64,000 nt of DNA from Mucor racemosus (GCA_027405735.1 JAPEHQ010000018.1:434001-498000), one strand, 5' to 3'. Counted from the stretch's first letter, positions 11,771 to 24,623 are shown. Translations and numbers: made by a program. Notes: generated from the letters alone by a model not told the origin.

Positions 11771-12929
11771 AATTGTTGTTTAAAATTGAATTGTGAAGTT
11801 GCCTTGATTGCCCAGTAAATTTAAAAATAACGCGTTATAAAATCCCTTAATTTCATTAGTCAACAACCGTTTTTAAAGGAATATAGCACTAGTTTCAGCA
11901 AAAAATCTGTCTTTGTCTGTTTAAAAAAACCATAACAACTGGAAAAATGCTTGTATTCAATGAATATCAATCCAAACAGGTTGAAACTTTCAAAATATAT
12001 GATAGAGCTGTAAGTGTATTATAGCCCAAAATTCCAGCATCCTTTATTTTGATGATTAGTTCATAATAATTGAACGCCCACTTTTGGCTTGGTGAAAAAC
12101 TGAATGCTACAAGACTTGATCACGTAATCTAAGACCTTCTGGGCGCTTGAAGTGCTTTTTTAGAGTTTGCATGAGCATTATCATTGGCTGCTTTGTTTCC
12201 CACCGATCTCGACAATTTAAGCGATTATATTGGCTTTGGTCATTTGGATATTTTCAAGAATATATAATATATTCTAGAGTATAATAATGTATCATTACTC
12301 CATCAAAAATGCAGCTAATATCAACCAGATAAATGTTAGACAGCTTGCATTAACTATGATGTTAAAAGATATGATATAAATAAGGTTAGTGCTGATTTTT
12401 TGTTAATTAGACTGACCTGTCATGAGCAATTATTTACATTTGTAAATACTAAGTATACCAGAAGCTTTAAAACGCTATTAAAGTTAATGAAAATTCATGC
12501 CGTAAATCGTATCACTAATTTGGTATATTATGGTCTCAAAAATCTTTATAACCGATGGAGATATCATTGATAAAAAAATGAGTTTTGCATGTTAGAAGAC
12601 GCATGTTATATGCATGATATATCCACAACTACAAAATAGAATCATGTTACAAATAATATGAAATATATTTAAATTATATTGTCACTCCCGATAAATACAA
12701 TATTATGTAAGAATAAGAAAGTATATTAACCTAAAAATGCTTGATCTAAATCAAGGGATGTTTTGAAAAATAAACATACTCACCGCTGCTGCTGTTTCTT
12801 TTTGTGTTGTAATCAGCAATTCATACTACCATTATGTCCATTTTTTTCAAAAGTGTTTTTATATTTACAGCTATATATATAAAAGTACTTTATTTATTCA
12901 CTATCACTTTATTATGATAATTCATTTAA

Positions 12930-13514
12930 TTAATATACAACAGACATATTATCATCTTTTGTCGAATTAGTAGATCGATAGGAAGGTGGATAAATCATGT
13001 CTTGATAGGCAGGTGGAGGAGGAGTATAATCTAAGCTTGATGATCGAATAGATGCTTGTTGATGAATAGTAGGTGCCAAGAACGAACTTGGTGGAATGCC
13101 TACAGTTGATGGATTATAACTTGTATTATCCATCGATGATGGTACTCCATCATCATCCTCTTCCTCTTCCTCTTCGTCTTCCTCTACTATATGTTGATGC
13201 AAACCTGTAATTTCATCTTGATTTTGTTCCATGTCAGCAACAGGTAAATTAGTTGTTGTCGTTGTTGTTCTTGTTGCTACTGTAGTATTATTTCGTTTGA
13301 TTATGATTAAAAGTAAAATATACATAGTAAAAGGAACGACAAATAAAACGATGATTGCCCAATACGGTGGAGAACCAGTTAAACTATTGACAACTGGTAT
13401 AATAATGCAAAGAGATATAAGAATAGTGATAAATGTCAAATGGATCAAATATCTCCATTTGTTATTTTTGTTGTTAATTGAGGATGATAATATCAATGAA
13501 TCTGTCGTTTTCAT
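12930..13514 (-). CDS. Two-pass membrane protein with two PPxY motifs
   Basis: Single-exon gene of 194 aa with no recognised family. Two hydrophobic segments (about 21-42 and 52-74) are separated by a short loop (NSLTGSPPY), predicting a hairpin with both ends in the cytosol. The soluble tail is acidic around residue 110 (a Glu/Asp run) and Ser/Pro-rich. It ends with two PY motifs, PPAY (167-170) and PPSY (176-179), the signature recognised by WW domains of Rsp5/Nedd4 ubiquitin ligases. Known membrane adaptors of Rsp5 have this layout, so an adaptor role in sorting or ubiquitination is a reasonable inference, not shown. The next gene upstream on the same strand also encodes a membrane protein with a PY-like motif. 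Confidence 0.65.
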   Translation of the reverse strand: MKTTDSLILSSSINNKNNKWRYLIHLTFITILISLCIIIPVVNSLTGSPPYWAIIVLFVVPFTMYILLLIIIKRNNTTVATRTTTTTTNLPVADMEQNQDEITGLHQHIVEEDEEEEEEDDDGVPSSMDNTSYNPSTVGIPPSSFLAPTIHQQASIRSSSLDYTPPPPAYQDMIYPPSYRSTNSTKDDNMSVVY

Positions 13515-13859
13515 TTTGTGTGGTGGATGGTTTTTTGTGGGTTAAAGGAAGGTCATAAAGTGTATAAAATGTTGATGTATTAAATTGAATATTTAATGAA
13601 TAACAACAATAATAATATTAATAATAATAATAATAAGACCTTTTTTTTCCCTTAATAACAATTAAAAAAAAAAAAAAAAAAAGAGAGAGAGAGAGAGAGA
13701 GACAAAAACATATATGTTTATATGCTGCTCCTTACAGCATTTTGCTTTTTCATAATTTCCCCTATAACTTGTGAAACTCCTTAGTTTAGTGTAATCAATT
13801 TCATGTAAATAATTCCTGGGCGTTTTTTTGTTATTATTATTATTGATAATTTGTAACAG
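13515..13859. other. Spacer with simple repeats
   Basis: A 345-bp spacer between two same-strand membrane-protein genes. It has an (AAT)n tract near 13600-13635, a poly-A run (about 13664-13681) running directly into (GA)n, and TTATTATTATTATTG near 13832-13846. No coding sequence. Confidence 0.6.
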
Positions 13860-15183
13860 CTAAGTTCTTCCTGATGTTCTTCTCTCTTCTTCATTATCCC
13901 TATCTTGCTGTTCTGTTATTTCTTCTATTGATAATGAAGTTTGAGATCTCATCAATGGTTGATGTCTAACATTTGTAGGTCTAGCCCAATCTGAATTTGA
14001 AGATAAAAAGGAATTAAATATCGGTGAACTCACAATTGTCGAATTATTGACAGATGACGAAGATAAATAAATAGGTATCCAAATTGGTTGCTGTTGCTGT
14101 TGTGTAGATGAAGACGAAGATGAAGATGAAGGGTGATGATCAAAAAATGACATTCCACGTATTTGTGTGACAATAGCTTGTTCATATTTTGGTAAAGAAG
14201 GATCCTGACAGTGGTAGGAAGGCAAACTGCTATTACTACTATTATGACTATTGATGCTATGTTGTCGCATTGCTGTATATACGATATTGCTATTATTAAT
14301 ATTTGATTGGAATGAAGGGGGACTTGTATTTGGTGTTGATGCTGTATTTTGTGATAATGATGATGCTAATGATGATGTCGATAACGGTACAATAGGTGGT
14401 TTACAAAAACCACAACAAAAGTACTTGCTGATACACGGCCAGTACTTGGTTTTATAAAATATTATCCTGACTAACCATATCATCAGAAAAAACGAAACAA
14501 TAGTACACACTGAAATGAGTGCAATTGAAGTAGGGCTTTTTGATCTTGGATCAAATTGATTTCGATGTCGATTTATGTTTCCACTGCTCGCTATTCCTGG
14601 TGATGGATGATGTGTGTTTGTTGTTAATGTAACATTTGAAATTGGGATTGGTATAGGTGGTGGAGATCCATCTTTTAAAATGAGCTGGCAAGAATCGTTA
14701 CATGTCAAGCTTCTCCATGTGTGTTGCATTAAATCACCCTGTTTATAAGGATAACAAGCAGTACTTGTATTACAAAAATCTGAAACGTATGATGCATGTA
14801 ATGTTCATAATGTAAGCATAATTTATATCTTATACAGTGTATATAAACTGTATACCTTCATCATCACTATTATCATAATCATCACTATCACCACCACCAT
14901 CATCATTATCATCGTTTGCTAATCCAGACGATAAACAGTAATTATAGAAATCATAACCATAAGGCTGATTTGTAACTGCACATGTTGATCCATCATTATC
15001 CCCTGTAGAATAGGGTGTAGCTAATACACATACACTTGGTAAGCACATGGCGCAAAACTTACAAACGCCATTTAAGCATCCTTCTCCACTTATGAATGAG
15101 CAACTATCGCTATCATCGTCTTGTTGTATTGTAATATATGAGCAAAATATCAAATAAACTGTTACAAGTTTGAATAATACCAT
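13860..15183 (-). CDS. Type I membrane protein, Cys-rich ectodomain
   Basis: Two exons, 15183-14856 and 14779-13860, give 415 aa. The chosen start gives a signal peptide (MVLFKLVTVYLIFCSYITIQ). An upstream Met only adds another hydrophobic, low-complexity stretch. The ectodomain (about 21-190) has clustered cysteines (CLNGVCKFCAMC), an Asp-rich segment and Asn glycosylation sites. One transmembrane helix lies at about 194-216 (TSIALISVCTIVSFFLMIWL) and is followed by a Cys-rich juxtamembrane stretch. The roughly 200-aa cytosolic tail is Ser/Asn-rich with LPKY, a variant PY motif. The family is not recognised. The plan resembles fungal surface sensors or Rsp5 adaptors; no function is assigned. 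Confidence 0.65.
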
Positions 15184-15392
15184 GCTAGAAGAGAAAAAAA
15201 CAAGAAAAGAAGAAGAAGGGAAAAAGCTGAACAATAATAACCAACACACGCACAACAAAGCTGTATGTACAACCTTACAATGCTAAATTTAGTTCATGTG
15301 TGTAAACATAAACAAAAAATATGACGTAAAATAGGGTCTTTAATGAAGATATACAATAAGGTATACAATTGCATAAGGTATTTCATATGTAT

Positions 15393-16433
15393 TTATAAGC
15401 TTCTAGTAGTAATTGTTGTTGTTGTTGTTGTTATTGCCGAAGCAGTAAGCTTCTTTAACTTGGAATTTTCCTTGACAAGTCTTTCAACTTCAGCTAAAAG
15501 TTCATTTTGCACCTTTTTCATATGTTCTAATTGCTGAACAGTACGAGTTAAAAGAGCAGCTTTGCTAAATTTCTTATGACTACAACCAGGTAACTGATTT
15601 TTCAATTCTTCAAAACCATCCTTGATTTGAGCACGTCTTTTTTGTTCAGACTGAATATGAATTTGGCGACGAAATTCATCATTTGATGAACGGCTGTCAA
15701 AATGTATGACATTAGTATCATCTCTTTGCTATGTATACATACATATGTATATATATATATATATAAATAGAACTTACTCTTCCTTTTCAATTCGTTTCTT
15801 ATTTTTTTTACTAAATGCCTGTTGTTCTTCATCCTCATCTTCATCTACTACTGCTACACGATTTCTCTTTTTATTTATTTGTTGTTGTTGCTGTGGTAAT
15901 GGTTTAGAATACTCAAAGAATTCAGTTTGATAAAACTCCAGTGGGATAGTATTTGCCCGGGCAATAGTTTCTTTAACGCGCTCTTCAGTTGATTTTATAG
16001 TTGTTTCAAGCATGAATTGATGCTGAGATGAAGGAGGGACAGGGGTTGGAGGTACAAGAGGATTGAACATTAATGATGATGATGTTGTTGTTGTTCCTTG
16101 TGGAGCATGAATCAAATGCTTGGTATTATTGCTATTGTTAATATTATTAATTGTTGGAGGAGTACGAGGTGATCCGTTACCATTCGAAGATGAAATGGAA
16201 ACTGGACTTGATTTTATCAAATCAACATTTGATTGATGCTGATGATATTTCTGAGCAGAATGTGCAGGATGATAATAATGTAATTGATGCTGGTTATACG
16301 TATTATTATTGTATTGAGGAGACATGTTGTAGTTTCCATATGCAATTGGAGATTGATGCAGGATTGGCTGTTGACTTATCATTGAATTGTTGCTAAACAA
16401 ATGTTGCTGCTGATGTTGATAATGGTTTGACAT
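15393..16433 (-). CDS. bHLH-leucine zipper transcription factor
   Basis: Two exons, 16433-15778 and 15693-15393, give 318 aa. The first 200 residues are Gln/Asn/Ser/Pro-rich, of activation-domain type. The basic region (about 223-236) contains HIQSEQKRR, with His, Glu and Arg at the spacing that recognises CACGTG-type E-boxes. The loop is followed by helix 2 (FSKAALLTRTVQQLEHM) and a short leucine zipper ending in a Thr tract. The basic region resembles the Max/Mlx/Mondo group, but a specific orthologue is not claimed. The intron splits a Glu/Asp codon at the start of the DNA-binding exon. The gene starts about 1.77 kb from the divergent VPS39 start. Confidence 0.85.
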
Positions 16434-18198
16434 GTTATTATTATTTTTATACGGAAGGAATGTAATAAATGAGTGTAATGTTGTAATGTAATTGATGAAG
16501 AAGGAAAAAAGAGCGCAAGACTAAAAAAAGTAGAATGTCTTTTGTACGCTTTCAAAAGTTTTTGCCCGATTCTAAAAAAATTGAAAGGTCCCTGTCCCGA
16601 TCCATCGAAATATTACTTTGATCGTTGTTTTGGCCCTCTTCAAGTCTTGTTTACCCCGTTTATAAGATCAAAAATAAATGGCTGAGCATTAAATATAATA
16701 TAGTTTCATTGTATGGAAATAGCTTTTTGCTTGTCAGTTGGTTCCTGACAATAAAATCTCCTTAATTTGTTTTGTAACACAAGAAGAAGAAGGCATTTGG
16801 CGTATTTTTTTTTAATTGAAATATTTCTCAATCCATGTCAATTTTAAAATTAAAAATTCTAGACAATAATTGCACATGCATCATTATTTTTTAATATATT
16901 TGGTTTCTGTTTTTACAAACTCTTTGAATCAAGTTATTCACGAGGCAGAAGACCCTTTTTTCGAATGATGACAAAAGGAGACGAAGACAAGGTGGAGATT
17001 AACGTTTTCTTTAAAGCGGAGTAGAGTTACTTTTTAAATACCTATATATCGTACCAAATTCTTGGCCAATAACCGCGGTTAAAGTGAAGCTTTAGCTATT
17101 TTTTTCGTTGAGAATTTCCTTTTCATTTAAATCGAAGCATTCTATTAATCCTGAACATGTACATCTAGAAGACAGACGGTTCAGGACATTCTATTTTTTT
17201 ATTTTATAAAAGAGGACGTTTGACATATGTTTCAAATGTTTATTGTTTCGTAATAATATGAGACATATGGATGCTTTTTAAAGTATAGCATAATATAAAA
17301 TGTGGTATTTGTAGTCTGTGCACTCGACCATAGCTGCTGCCTCTTATTCTTAAAGTTTAGAAGACTGTAGGAAGAAGATACAACAACATCGCCGGCTAAC
17401 TGATTCAATTCGTACCCATCCCAGAATTGATCTAGTAACTTCGTTTATACCCTTTGGTTTACTAAATAAAAAATAACAATGTAGATGAAAATCTCTCTAA
17501 ACATTATTTAATATAATTTGGAGGGTTTAACTACTATAGATCCAAGAGTAAAAACTCTTGAAAGATGTATACAATGCCCATGATATTGGAAATCGGACAT
17601 TAAAATCTATTTGGTGGTAGCGGCGGCTTCCTCTTCTGTTGGCATTTGCCTTGTGGTGTATGAGTATGTCAAAACTGGCTGCGATTGTACATTCTCAGAG
17701 GAGATCTCATGCATTTTGAGCATAATATACAGACAGTAAATCCAAGGAATTTGATGGAATGATTCATATTAATTTCGAGATGGAATTTGCAAATTACAAA
17801 TTATTGAACAACCACAGAAGGGATCTAGTTGAATATGCATCTATAATTTCAACAGTTGGTATAGTTAAACTTTAATACAAATTTGATTCAGTACTTTACA
17901 TACCAATAATTGCTATGCTAATAAACAATTTAAAAAACTGCCCCTGAATATACATAAAGAATCCTTTGAGATGAATGTATAAGTTGGTGGTATTGTTGCG
18001 TGGTGATCCATTATAACCACTATTGTCGCATTTGCAAGGAGGTCACGTAAGTTAGAGTGCCTCATTCAATAAGCGACGCACTCGCACACATGCTTGAATG
18101 AGAAAAAAGATGATACACTTTACAAAAGCTTTATTTATCCCTTAATAAACTATTTTTCTTAATAAAACATCTACTGTGAACGATTTTTTGAGACAAAA
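16434..18198. other. Intergenic region between divergent genes
   Basis: Between the bHLH gene (-) and VPS39 (+). No established gene. A short minus-strand ORF at 17607-17723 stands out by its base composition. The rest is AT-rich without recognised structure. Confidence 0.5.
17607..17723 (-). other. Possible 38-aa ORF or terminal-exon fragment
   Basis: Reads MLKMHEISSENV then PVLTYSYTTRQMPTEEEA and stops with TAG. The frame is open a further 15 codons upstream of the Met (FHQIPWIYCLYI). Its codon make-up is less AT-rich than the flanks and the residues look like a real C-terminal tail. No upstream exon, promoter or homologue is recognised, so it may be a small gene, a decayed exon or chance. 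Confidence 0.2.
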
Positions 18199-21100
18199 AT
18201 GCATGACGCTTTTCAAGTTACAACAGTAGTTGATAAGCTCACCCGTATCGAGTCCATTTTCGCCCATGGTAAATCACAAATAAAATAGAAACACGATGCT
18301 TATGTGTTGTGTTTCAAAGAGAGAAAGAGAGAAAGAGAGAAAGAGAGAGAAATTGTATTTCTAAACTATCTATATAGGTGATAGGCTTTTGATAGGTACT
18401 GGCGTTGGACAGCTACTTGTATATGATACCAAAGAGCCTTTATGTAAGTATCTATCAACAAAAACTAGCCAAGTATCTCCTCTGTACTGGGTTCTAGGAC
18501 AAACTAATGCAATTATATTATTTTAAATCATCTAGTTGCCGATGATAATCAAGTACCAGAAGTAACTCTAGTTCAAACAATTAAACAATTTTCCAAAAGA
18601 CCTATTGAGCAACTAGACATTATTAAAGAAATTGATGTCTTGGTATCACTTTCAGGTACAAAGCATTTCCTATGCATAATTTGAGTCATTTATTAAAATA
18701 GTTTGTAGATGGTTTGGTTAGTCTTCATGATCTACGTTCATTTGAGTTACGAATGGCATTAGGGAAAACAAAAGGAGCCAATTTATTTGCCATTCAAACC
18801 ATGGTCGAAATGAGTCCCGAAGAACAAATCCCGGTTTTGACCACTCGATTAGCTGTTGCTGTTCGAAAGAAGTTGCTTGTATTTGTGTGGAAAGATACTG
18901 AGTTTTATGAAACAAAAGAACTCAATATACCAGATCGTATAAAGACAATGTCTTGGGTTGGAACAACCAAGATTTGTCTGGGCTTTTCTACAGAATATGC
19001 ATTGATGGATGTTGAACAAGGTCAATTGACAGAATTATTTGCCCCTACAGGTGTAGCTGATGCAGGGCCAATGAGCACCTTGAATAGTTTATACAATATG
19101 TCTATTGGTGCAAGAGGTGGAAAGCCTATGATTACCAAAATTCCTAATAATGAGATGCTTCTTGCAAGAGATCGTAAGTTTCGGTTGATCATTATAGAAA
19201 TTGATCAGGAATCTTACCTCTTTCAATTTTTATAGATGTTAGTATCTTTTTGGGTTTGGATGGTACTCCAACTCGAAAAGTAGGTATAGAATGGTCAGGC
19301 ACACCAGAGCAAATTGGTTATTCATACCCTTATGTTATTGCAATTTTACCAAAACATGTGGAAGTTCGTAACATTCAAACTTTAACACTTGTACAACAAA
19401 TTGATTTGGCCAATACCAAATTCTTAAATCAAGGAAAACTAGTCTATGTAGCCAGTACATCTCAAATCTACCGTTTAACGCCATTTAGTTTCTCAGTTCA
19501 AATTGACCAATTAGTCGAAAAGCAAGAATACAAAGAAGCAGTGAGTTTATTAGATCAAATTGATGCCGTTCTAGTAGAGAATAAAGAAAAGAAGCTTAAT
19601 ACAATCCGTACAGCTTATGCTCATGATCTGTTTCGATGTGGAGAATATGACACAGCACTTGGCTTATTCCAAGAATTGGATACACCAGCAGCAGAAGTGA
19701 TTAGTCTTTATCCAGAAATGATATCTGGTAGCTTAGCCGCCTCAAACCATGACCAAGAGGATGATCAAGAAGACCAAGATTTACAAGACGACAGTGAGCT
19801 ACTTTCACCCAATAGTAAAAAATCATCTGCTTTTATTCACAGTAATGAAGACAATAATAGTCGACCTTCTAGTCGTGCAGCATCTATCAGAAGCAAAGCA
19901 ACTACAGTAGCAAGCCATCAAAGCCAACAATTGAAAAAGAAAGAAACAGTTCCCCTGACTGGATTGAATTTAAGGGATGCTGTCAGTTACTTGATCCGTT
20001 ATCTTACCGATAAGAGACAAAAATTAACAAGAAAACTAAACAATAGTGCATCATTGAAATCATCTTCTGTTGAAAGCAACAGTGAAGATGGCGACGATAT
20101 ACTTTATCAAGCTAGTTTGGTAGATACTTCATTATTAAAATCTTACATGATGACAAATGATGCTCTTGTTGGCCCTTTACTTCGAGTTCAAAATCATTGT
20201 GATGTTGAAGAATGTGAAAATATTTTAATGGATAAAAAGGTCAGTATCCTTGATAGCGTCTGAAACACAAACTTAAATTAAATATAGAAATATAAAGAAT
20301 TGGTTGATTTATACAACTGTAAAGGGTTGCATGCAAGGGCTTTGGATTTACTAGAAAAGTACCGTAAAAAGCTATTTATACATACATACATACAAATCTA
20401 AGACATGTTTTATAGACTAGGGAAGCAATCGGATGGACCTTTAAGAGGTGTATTACCTACCATTCGCTATTTACAAAAATTAGGATTGGATCATTTTGAT
20501 CTTGTATTACAATATTCTCGCTGGGTATTAGAAAAGGATCCAAAGCATGGAATGGACGTAAGATATACATGAATGTTTGTGTATACAAATTGGATTAACT
20601 TTTCTTTCATAGATTTTTATTGATGATTTAACTGAAGTAGAGACATTTCCAAGAGAAAAAGTACTGCACCATTTGGAATCAATTTCAAGTGATTTAGCTA
20701 TACAATATCTGGAATATATCATTGAGGAATTACATGATGAATCGCCAGAGTTTCATAACAGACTTGTTATAGCTTATCTTGACAAAATCAATTCAGATAA
20801 GAAAGAAGGTAAAACAGAGAAGTTATAGTTTAATTTACAAAAATTTTGTAAACTAACATGTTGGCAAAAAAAAAAAAAAACTTGTAGTCGATAAAGAAGA
20901 CACAACAAATGTGCGATCTAGGCTTATCTCATTCTTAACAGATTCGTCCTGCTATAAAGCTGAAAAGATATTATCTCGGTTACCCATAGATGGTATTTAT
21001 TGATAACGTACACATTCTGATTTTTTTTAATAATAACACCATTTTTATATATTAAGATTTATTCGAGGAACGTGCCATTCTTCTTAGCCGTATCGGACAG

Positions 21101-21821
21101 CACGACCAAGCCTTGGATATTTATGTATACAAACTTGAAAACTACGTCATGGCTGAAGAGTAAGTAGAAAAAAAGAGAAATTAGACATTGCTTATCACTA
21201 TCTAACACAATGTAAAAAGATATTGTACAAAAGTATATCAGGAAGATCCAGTTAAAGGAGAAAAGATGTATTTGACATTACTCAAAGTCTATCTTCAACC
21301 AACAAGCAATCAACAAAAACCTTTAATTGAACCTGCTTTGGATTTACTAGCACATCACGGATCTCATATCGATGCAAGCCAAGTTTTAGCTATTTTGCCT
21401 TCTTCAACAAGATTATTTGGACTATTCCCATTTTTTGAAAAATATATTAGAGAGACAAACAAAAATCGTAATATGGATTTAGTAGTTAAAAACTTGTTGA
21501 AAGCCGAACAAATTCAGGTATGTCTATTTCTTTTTTTCACATGTCAATCAAGTTACTAAACGTATAATTTATTTTTAGGTTGAGGAACAATTAATGTTTT
21601 ATAGGTCTCGAGCTGTCAAAATAACAGAAGATCGAATGTGCCCTCAATGTAATAAGAGAATTGGAAATAGGTACACTTTTTTTTTTTTTTTAAATATTTC
21701 TCTTTAAACATGATAGCTAACTCAATTAATCAATAGTGTATTTGCTGTATTTCCAAATGGTGTAGTAGTTCATTATTCTTGTAAAGAAAAGATTGAACAG
21801 ACTCAATGGAAAATTTTGTAA
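18199..21821 (+). CDS. VPS39: Vps39/Vam6, HOPS tethering subunit
   Basis: HOPS subunit that tethers vacuoles/late endosomes and binds Ypt7/Rab7. Thirteen exons give 938 aa: 18199-18268, 18378-18443, 18536-18655, 18709-19173, 19236-20239, 20288-20358, 20416-20557, 20613-20808, 20888-20992, 21057-21159, 21220-21517, 21579-21670 and 21737-21821. The N-terminus is a CNH/beta-propeller domain (MHDAFQVTTVVDKL, LLIGTGVGQLLVYD, YVIAILPKHVEVR). It is followed by the alpha-solenoid clathrin-repeat region (FLTDSSCYKAEKILSRLP). At the end is the Vps39-type zinc ribbon CPQCNKRIG...HYSC (Cys901, 904, 926). An acidic/Ser-rich insertion sits at about 440-500. Some donor choices (exon 6, GTACCG) are inferred from frame. 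Length is near the family's 850-1,050 aa. Confidence 0.92.
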
Positions 21822-22033
21822 TAAAAATACCCTCTTTTTTTTCATGATAAGTATACATGTTTCTTTGTTGTTGTTATTTAGTATTTTTTTTTCTAATCGA
21901 TAAGAATTGTATCACTCAAGATTATCGTAATTTATACAGTTTATGTCTAAATGTTATGATATGAAAGAGCTATTGCTTTTTTCGTATATAAAAGGGGCAA
22001 GAAAAAAATAGATTATCCAAATAAATTAATTTC

Positions 22034-22067
<34 letters not shown>

Positions 22068-22126
22068 ACAATCTTCTCCCTCTCTCACTTTCCCTTATCG
22101 TCTATACTTCCTCTATACAATATAAA

Positions 22127-22401
22127 ATGGATTCTCATATCTCTCATATTAGAGCTACCATTATTATAAAATTTGCATATCATCCAACGACTTTTTTTAA
22201 TAATCAATCAACTACATTTTCATCATCTTCAATTGATAATGACCAAGGTGTTACAGAAACGGAAACAGCAAACGCCGCCAAATCTTGTGCTGTTTGTGGT
22301 TCTCGATTACACATGACAAGTAAGTTTATATTGCGTATATCTAGTATCATGATATTAATTACGTACATTTATTTGTAGAGCATTGTCCTGTTCATCCTTA
22401 A
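22127..22401 (+). CDS. 71-aa protein with C-terminal Cys/His motif
   Basis: Two exons, 22127-22319 and 22379-22401. The intron has GTAAGT and TTTGTAG ends. The join yields CAVCGSRLHMTKHCPVHP at the C-terminus, a CxxC-x8-CxxH arrangement able to bind one zinc ion; without splicing the second half is lost. The N-terminus is MDSHISHIRATI followed by a Ser/Thr/Asn-rich linker. A long poly-A tract (about 22037-22066) lies in the leader. No family recognised. The conserved look of the last 18 residues and the clean intron favour a real small gene. Confidence 0.55.
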
Positions 22402-22849
22402 ACCTAAAAAATACATTACTTATTCCATATACATTATATATTGACCATATACAAATTGCATTATTATTTCCAATAAAAGAAATCCATTTCTGAATTCCAC
22501 ATGATTAAAAATTGTATTCATTTTATAAGACTGGAACAAAAACCTCTAGTTTTGTTCAATTGATATATTCTTTTGTGTGTAGGTTTACACGAAATGGTGA
22601 GCCAATTCTAAACAGCTCAATTAGTCTGCCTGAAATAGAGCTTGAATGAGATGATTATGTGCAACATTACTCTGTCGTTTATGCATCTATTAAATGCACA
22701 AACAAAAATCAATCGCGAAATGTCTTTATAAACAATTAAAGAATACAGTAGCATAGTAAAGCACCAAAAAATTTAATAGAATGTGTCTATATCATCACGG
22801 CAAATGTTGAATTATAAAAGTTTGCAACCATTTCTAGCGCTTAAAACAC

Positions 22850-23310
22850 ACTAAACAAATGCTATCTTTCTGTAGACTTGATTTATTGTATTTCTGCAAT
22901 TTTTTCCAATAATGATTTCAATTCAAATTTTGTCTTTTCATACCTTATTCAAAATCTTAGTTTGTATAAGGTTCAATTCTTCGCTTCAAAAAAGAGATTT
23001 TTTACTAAGATGTGTAGTGGAGTTATAGGACTTAAATATAGACAGCTTGATGTTGAAAGTGTTTATTTTGAGTTGGGAAGTCAATTTTTTAATATTTTTG
23101 GGGAAAATCAAAATTAAAGTTCATTGTGTTTGACTCAAAATTTTGCAAGAAAACGTAAAAAAAAAACCATTATAGTATGAAAATCAAAGCTTACATACTT
23201 TTTGTTATTAAATATTTAATATTTTATTATAAAATTCTGGTAGTAAAAATCCTTCAAAGACTTGATTTTTTTTTCTGAAATGTCAAACTGAACTTAAAAT
23301 GGGCTCCAGC
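22850..23310 (+). repeat. Dispersed repeat family A, copy 2
   Basis: Inverted counterpart of 3430-3870, with a collinear series of shared blocks (for example TTTTTACTAAGATGTGTAG, GTTTATTTTGAGTTG, GGTAGTAAAAATCCTT, ATGTCAAACTG). Diverged and non-coding. No terminal repeats or duplication were found at the edges. Confidence 0.6.
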
Positions 23311-24559
23311 AAATTTGAATTTCAACCCTCGCTATGATGTGAAAAAAGATGAAGCTTTTTGCATTACTGTACGATTGTTGCTACAAAAGTATGAGTCTAA
23401 ACCCAAAATTTATCAATAGTATTGATTTCAAATTAATTTTACTTTCTTTTCTCGAAAGCAAGCGCTTTGTTTGAACCCTTCCTTTACCTTTCAATCAAGA
23501 AGACTGGAGATTAGTCAAAATTTAGAATTTTAATGTCCTTTGGTTCAATACCTACCGTACTATGTACAATATCTTCATTAAGTAACTCCTCAACATAAAA
23601 CATGATAAGAGAATTCAGAACCGAAACATTTCTTTAGAAATAACTTCTATTCAAGATGTGTGGAGAAAACATGTTGAATCAATTTCCCTCCATCAAAAGC
23701 AGAATCATCTCATTCATAAGCATAATTGGGCTGACAAGAATATTATATCACATTAAGAGATATAAAATAAAACAAACTTACTTTATAATTAATTGCATGT
23801 ACTGTGTCTATAAAAAAATTTAATGTGTCATGATTGCATAATCTTAGTAAGCTTCAAAGAAGGAACTAGGTAGCTGAAAAAATACAGCCACAAACATCTA
23901 CTTTCAACAAAATTTAATTCTTTGATTGCAATCAATAGGGACACAATGTGATTAGTAAAGCTATATGACCTACTCAAAGAATGCTTTAATTCGCATTATT
24001 GATCAATGGCAACATGTTGAAATCAATATATACATTGATAATCTTCGCAGTAGCACAAAAGGGTGTTTTGCAGCAAGAGCCTGTATTTTAAAAATGTGAA
24101 TTGCATGTTGAGTGATTTTGACTGAGAAAGCATCAATCATTCTTTACTTGATCAAATATCTAAGTAAGTCCTCTTTTTGATTGAAAGACTTGTAAAAGAA
24201 AAAAATGCTCTGATAAGCAGAGACAGGGTAAAAGTATACTATCATTTTACATAACCAATTCCAACAAAAAGGAGGCTTGGTATGTAGCATTGTACAAACA
24301 AAGTTTCGACGCCTTGTTTTTGCGTGCTACAGTAAACTGATCTATTTTATTTATTCCAGGAAGCATACAAAGGTTAAATCACCTCGTTAAATCCGGGCCA
24401 CTACATATGCCCAATTAAAATACTAAAAATGACAAATTAGTTGTAAATCTAGTTCCATTGTACCTGATCGTAGCGCTTACAACTTTAGTCAGAATACTCC
24501 ACATGTTACAAAACTCAAAAAATAAAACCTGATGCATTGGATAACACAGAAAAAAAACA

Positions 24560-24568
24560 TATATAAAG
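24560..24568 (+). promoter_or_regulatory. TATA box of the SGNH hydrolase gene
   Basis: TATATAAAG lies 64 bp before the start codon at 24624. It is followed by a pyrimidine-rich probable start region (GTTTCTCTCAA). Canonical TATA boxes are uncommon among the other genes here and fit a regulated, highly expressed secreted enzyme. Confidence 0.55.
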
Positions 24569-24623
24569 AGCCGATTTTTTGCTTATTCAGTTTCTCTCAA
24601 TTAGTTACATATTCACACACACA

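Larger units (their letters stand above)
9662..12929. other. Gene-free intergenic region
   Basis: No gene recognised. It has long poly-T at about 9680-9710 followed by a TTTTA-type low-complexity stretch, poly-A at 9930-9959, a LINE endonuclease relic at 10544-11049 and dispersed repeat family B at 11490-11770. The rest is AT-rich and full of stops on both strands. Confidence 0.6.
22402..24623. other. Intergenic region with repeat family A
   Basis: No gene seen. Contains dispersed repeat family A (22850-23310) and about 1.2 kb of AT-rich sequence without open frames of note. It ends in the TATA-containing promoter of the SGNH hydrolase gene. Confidence 0.55.
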
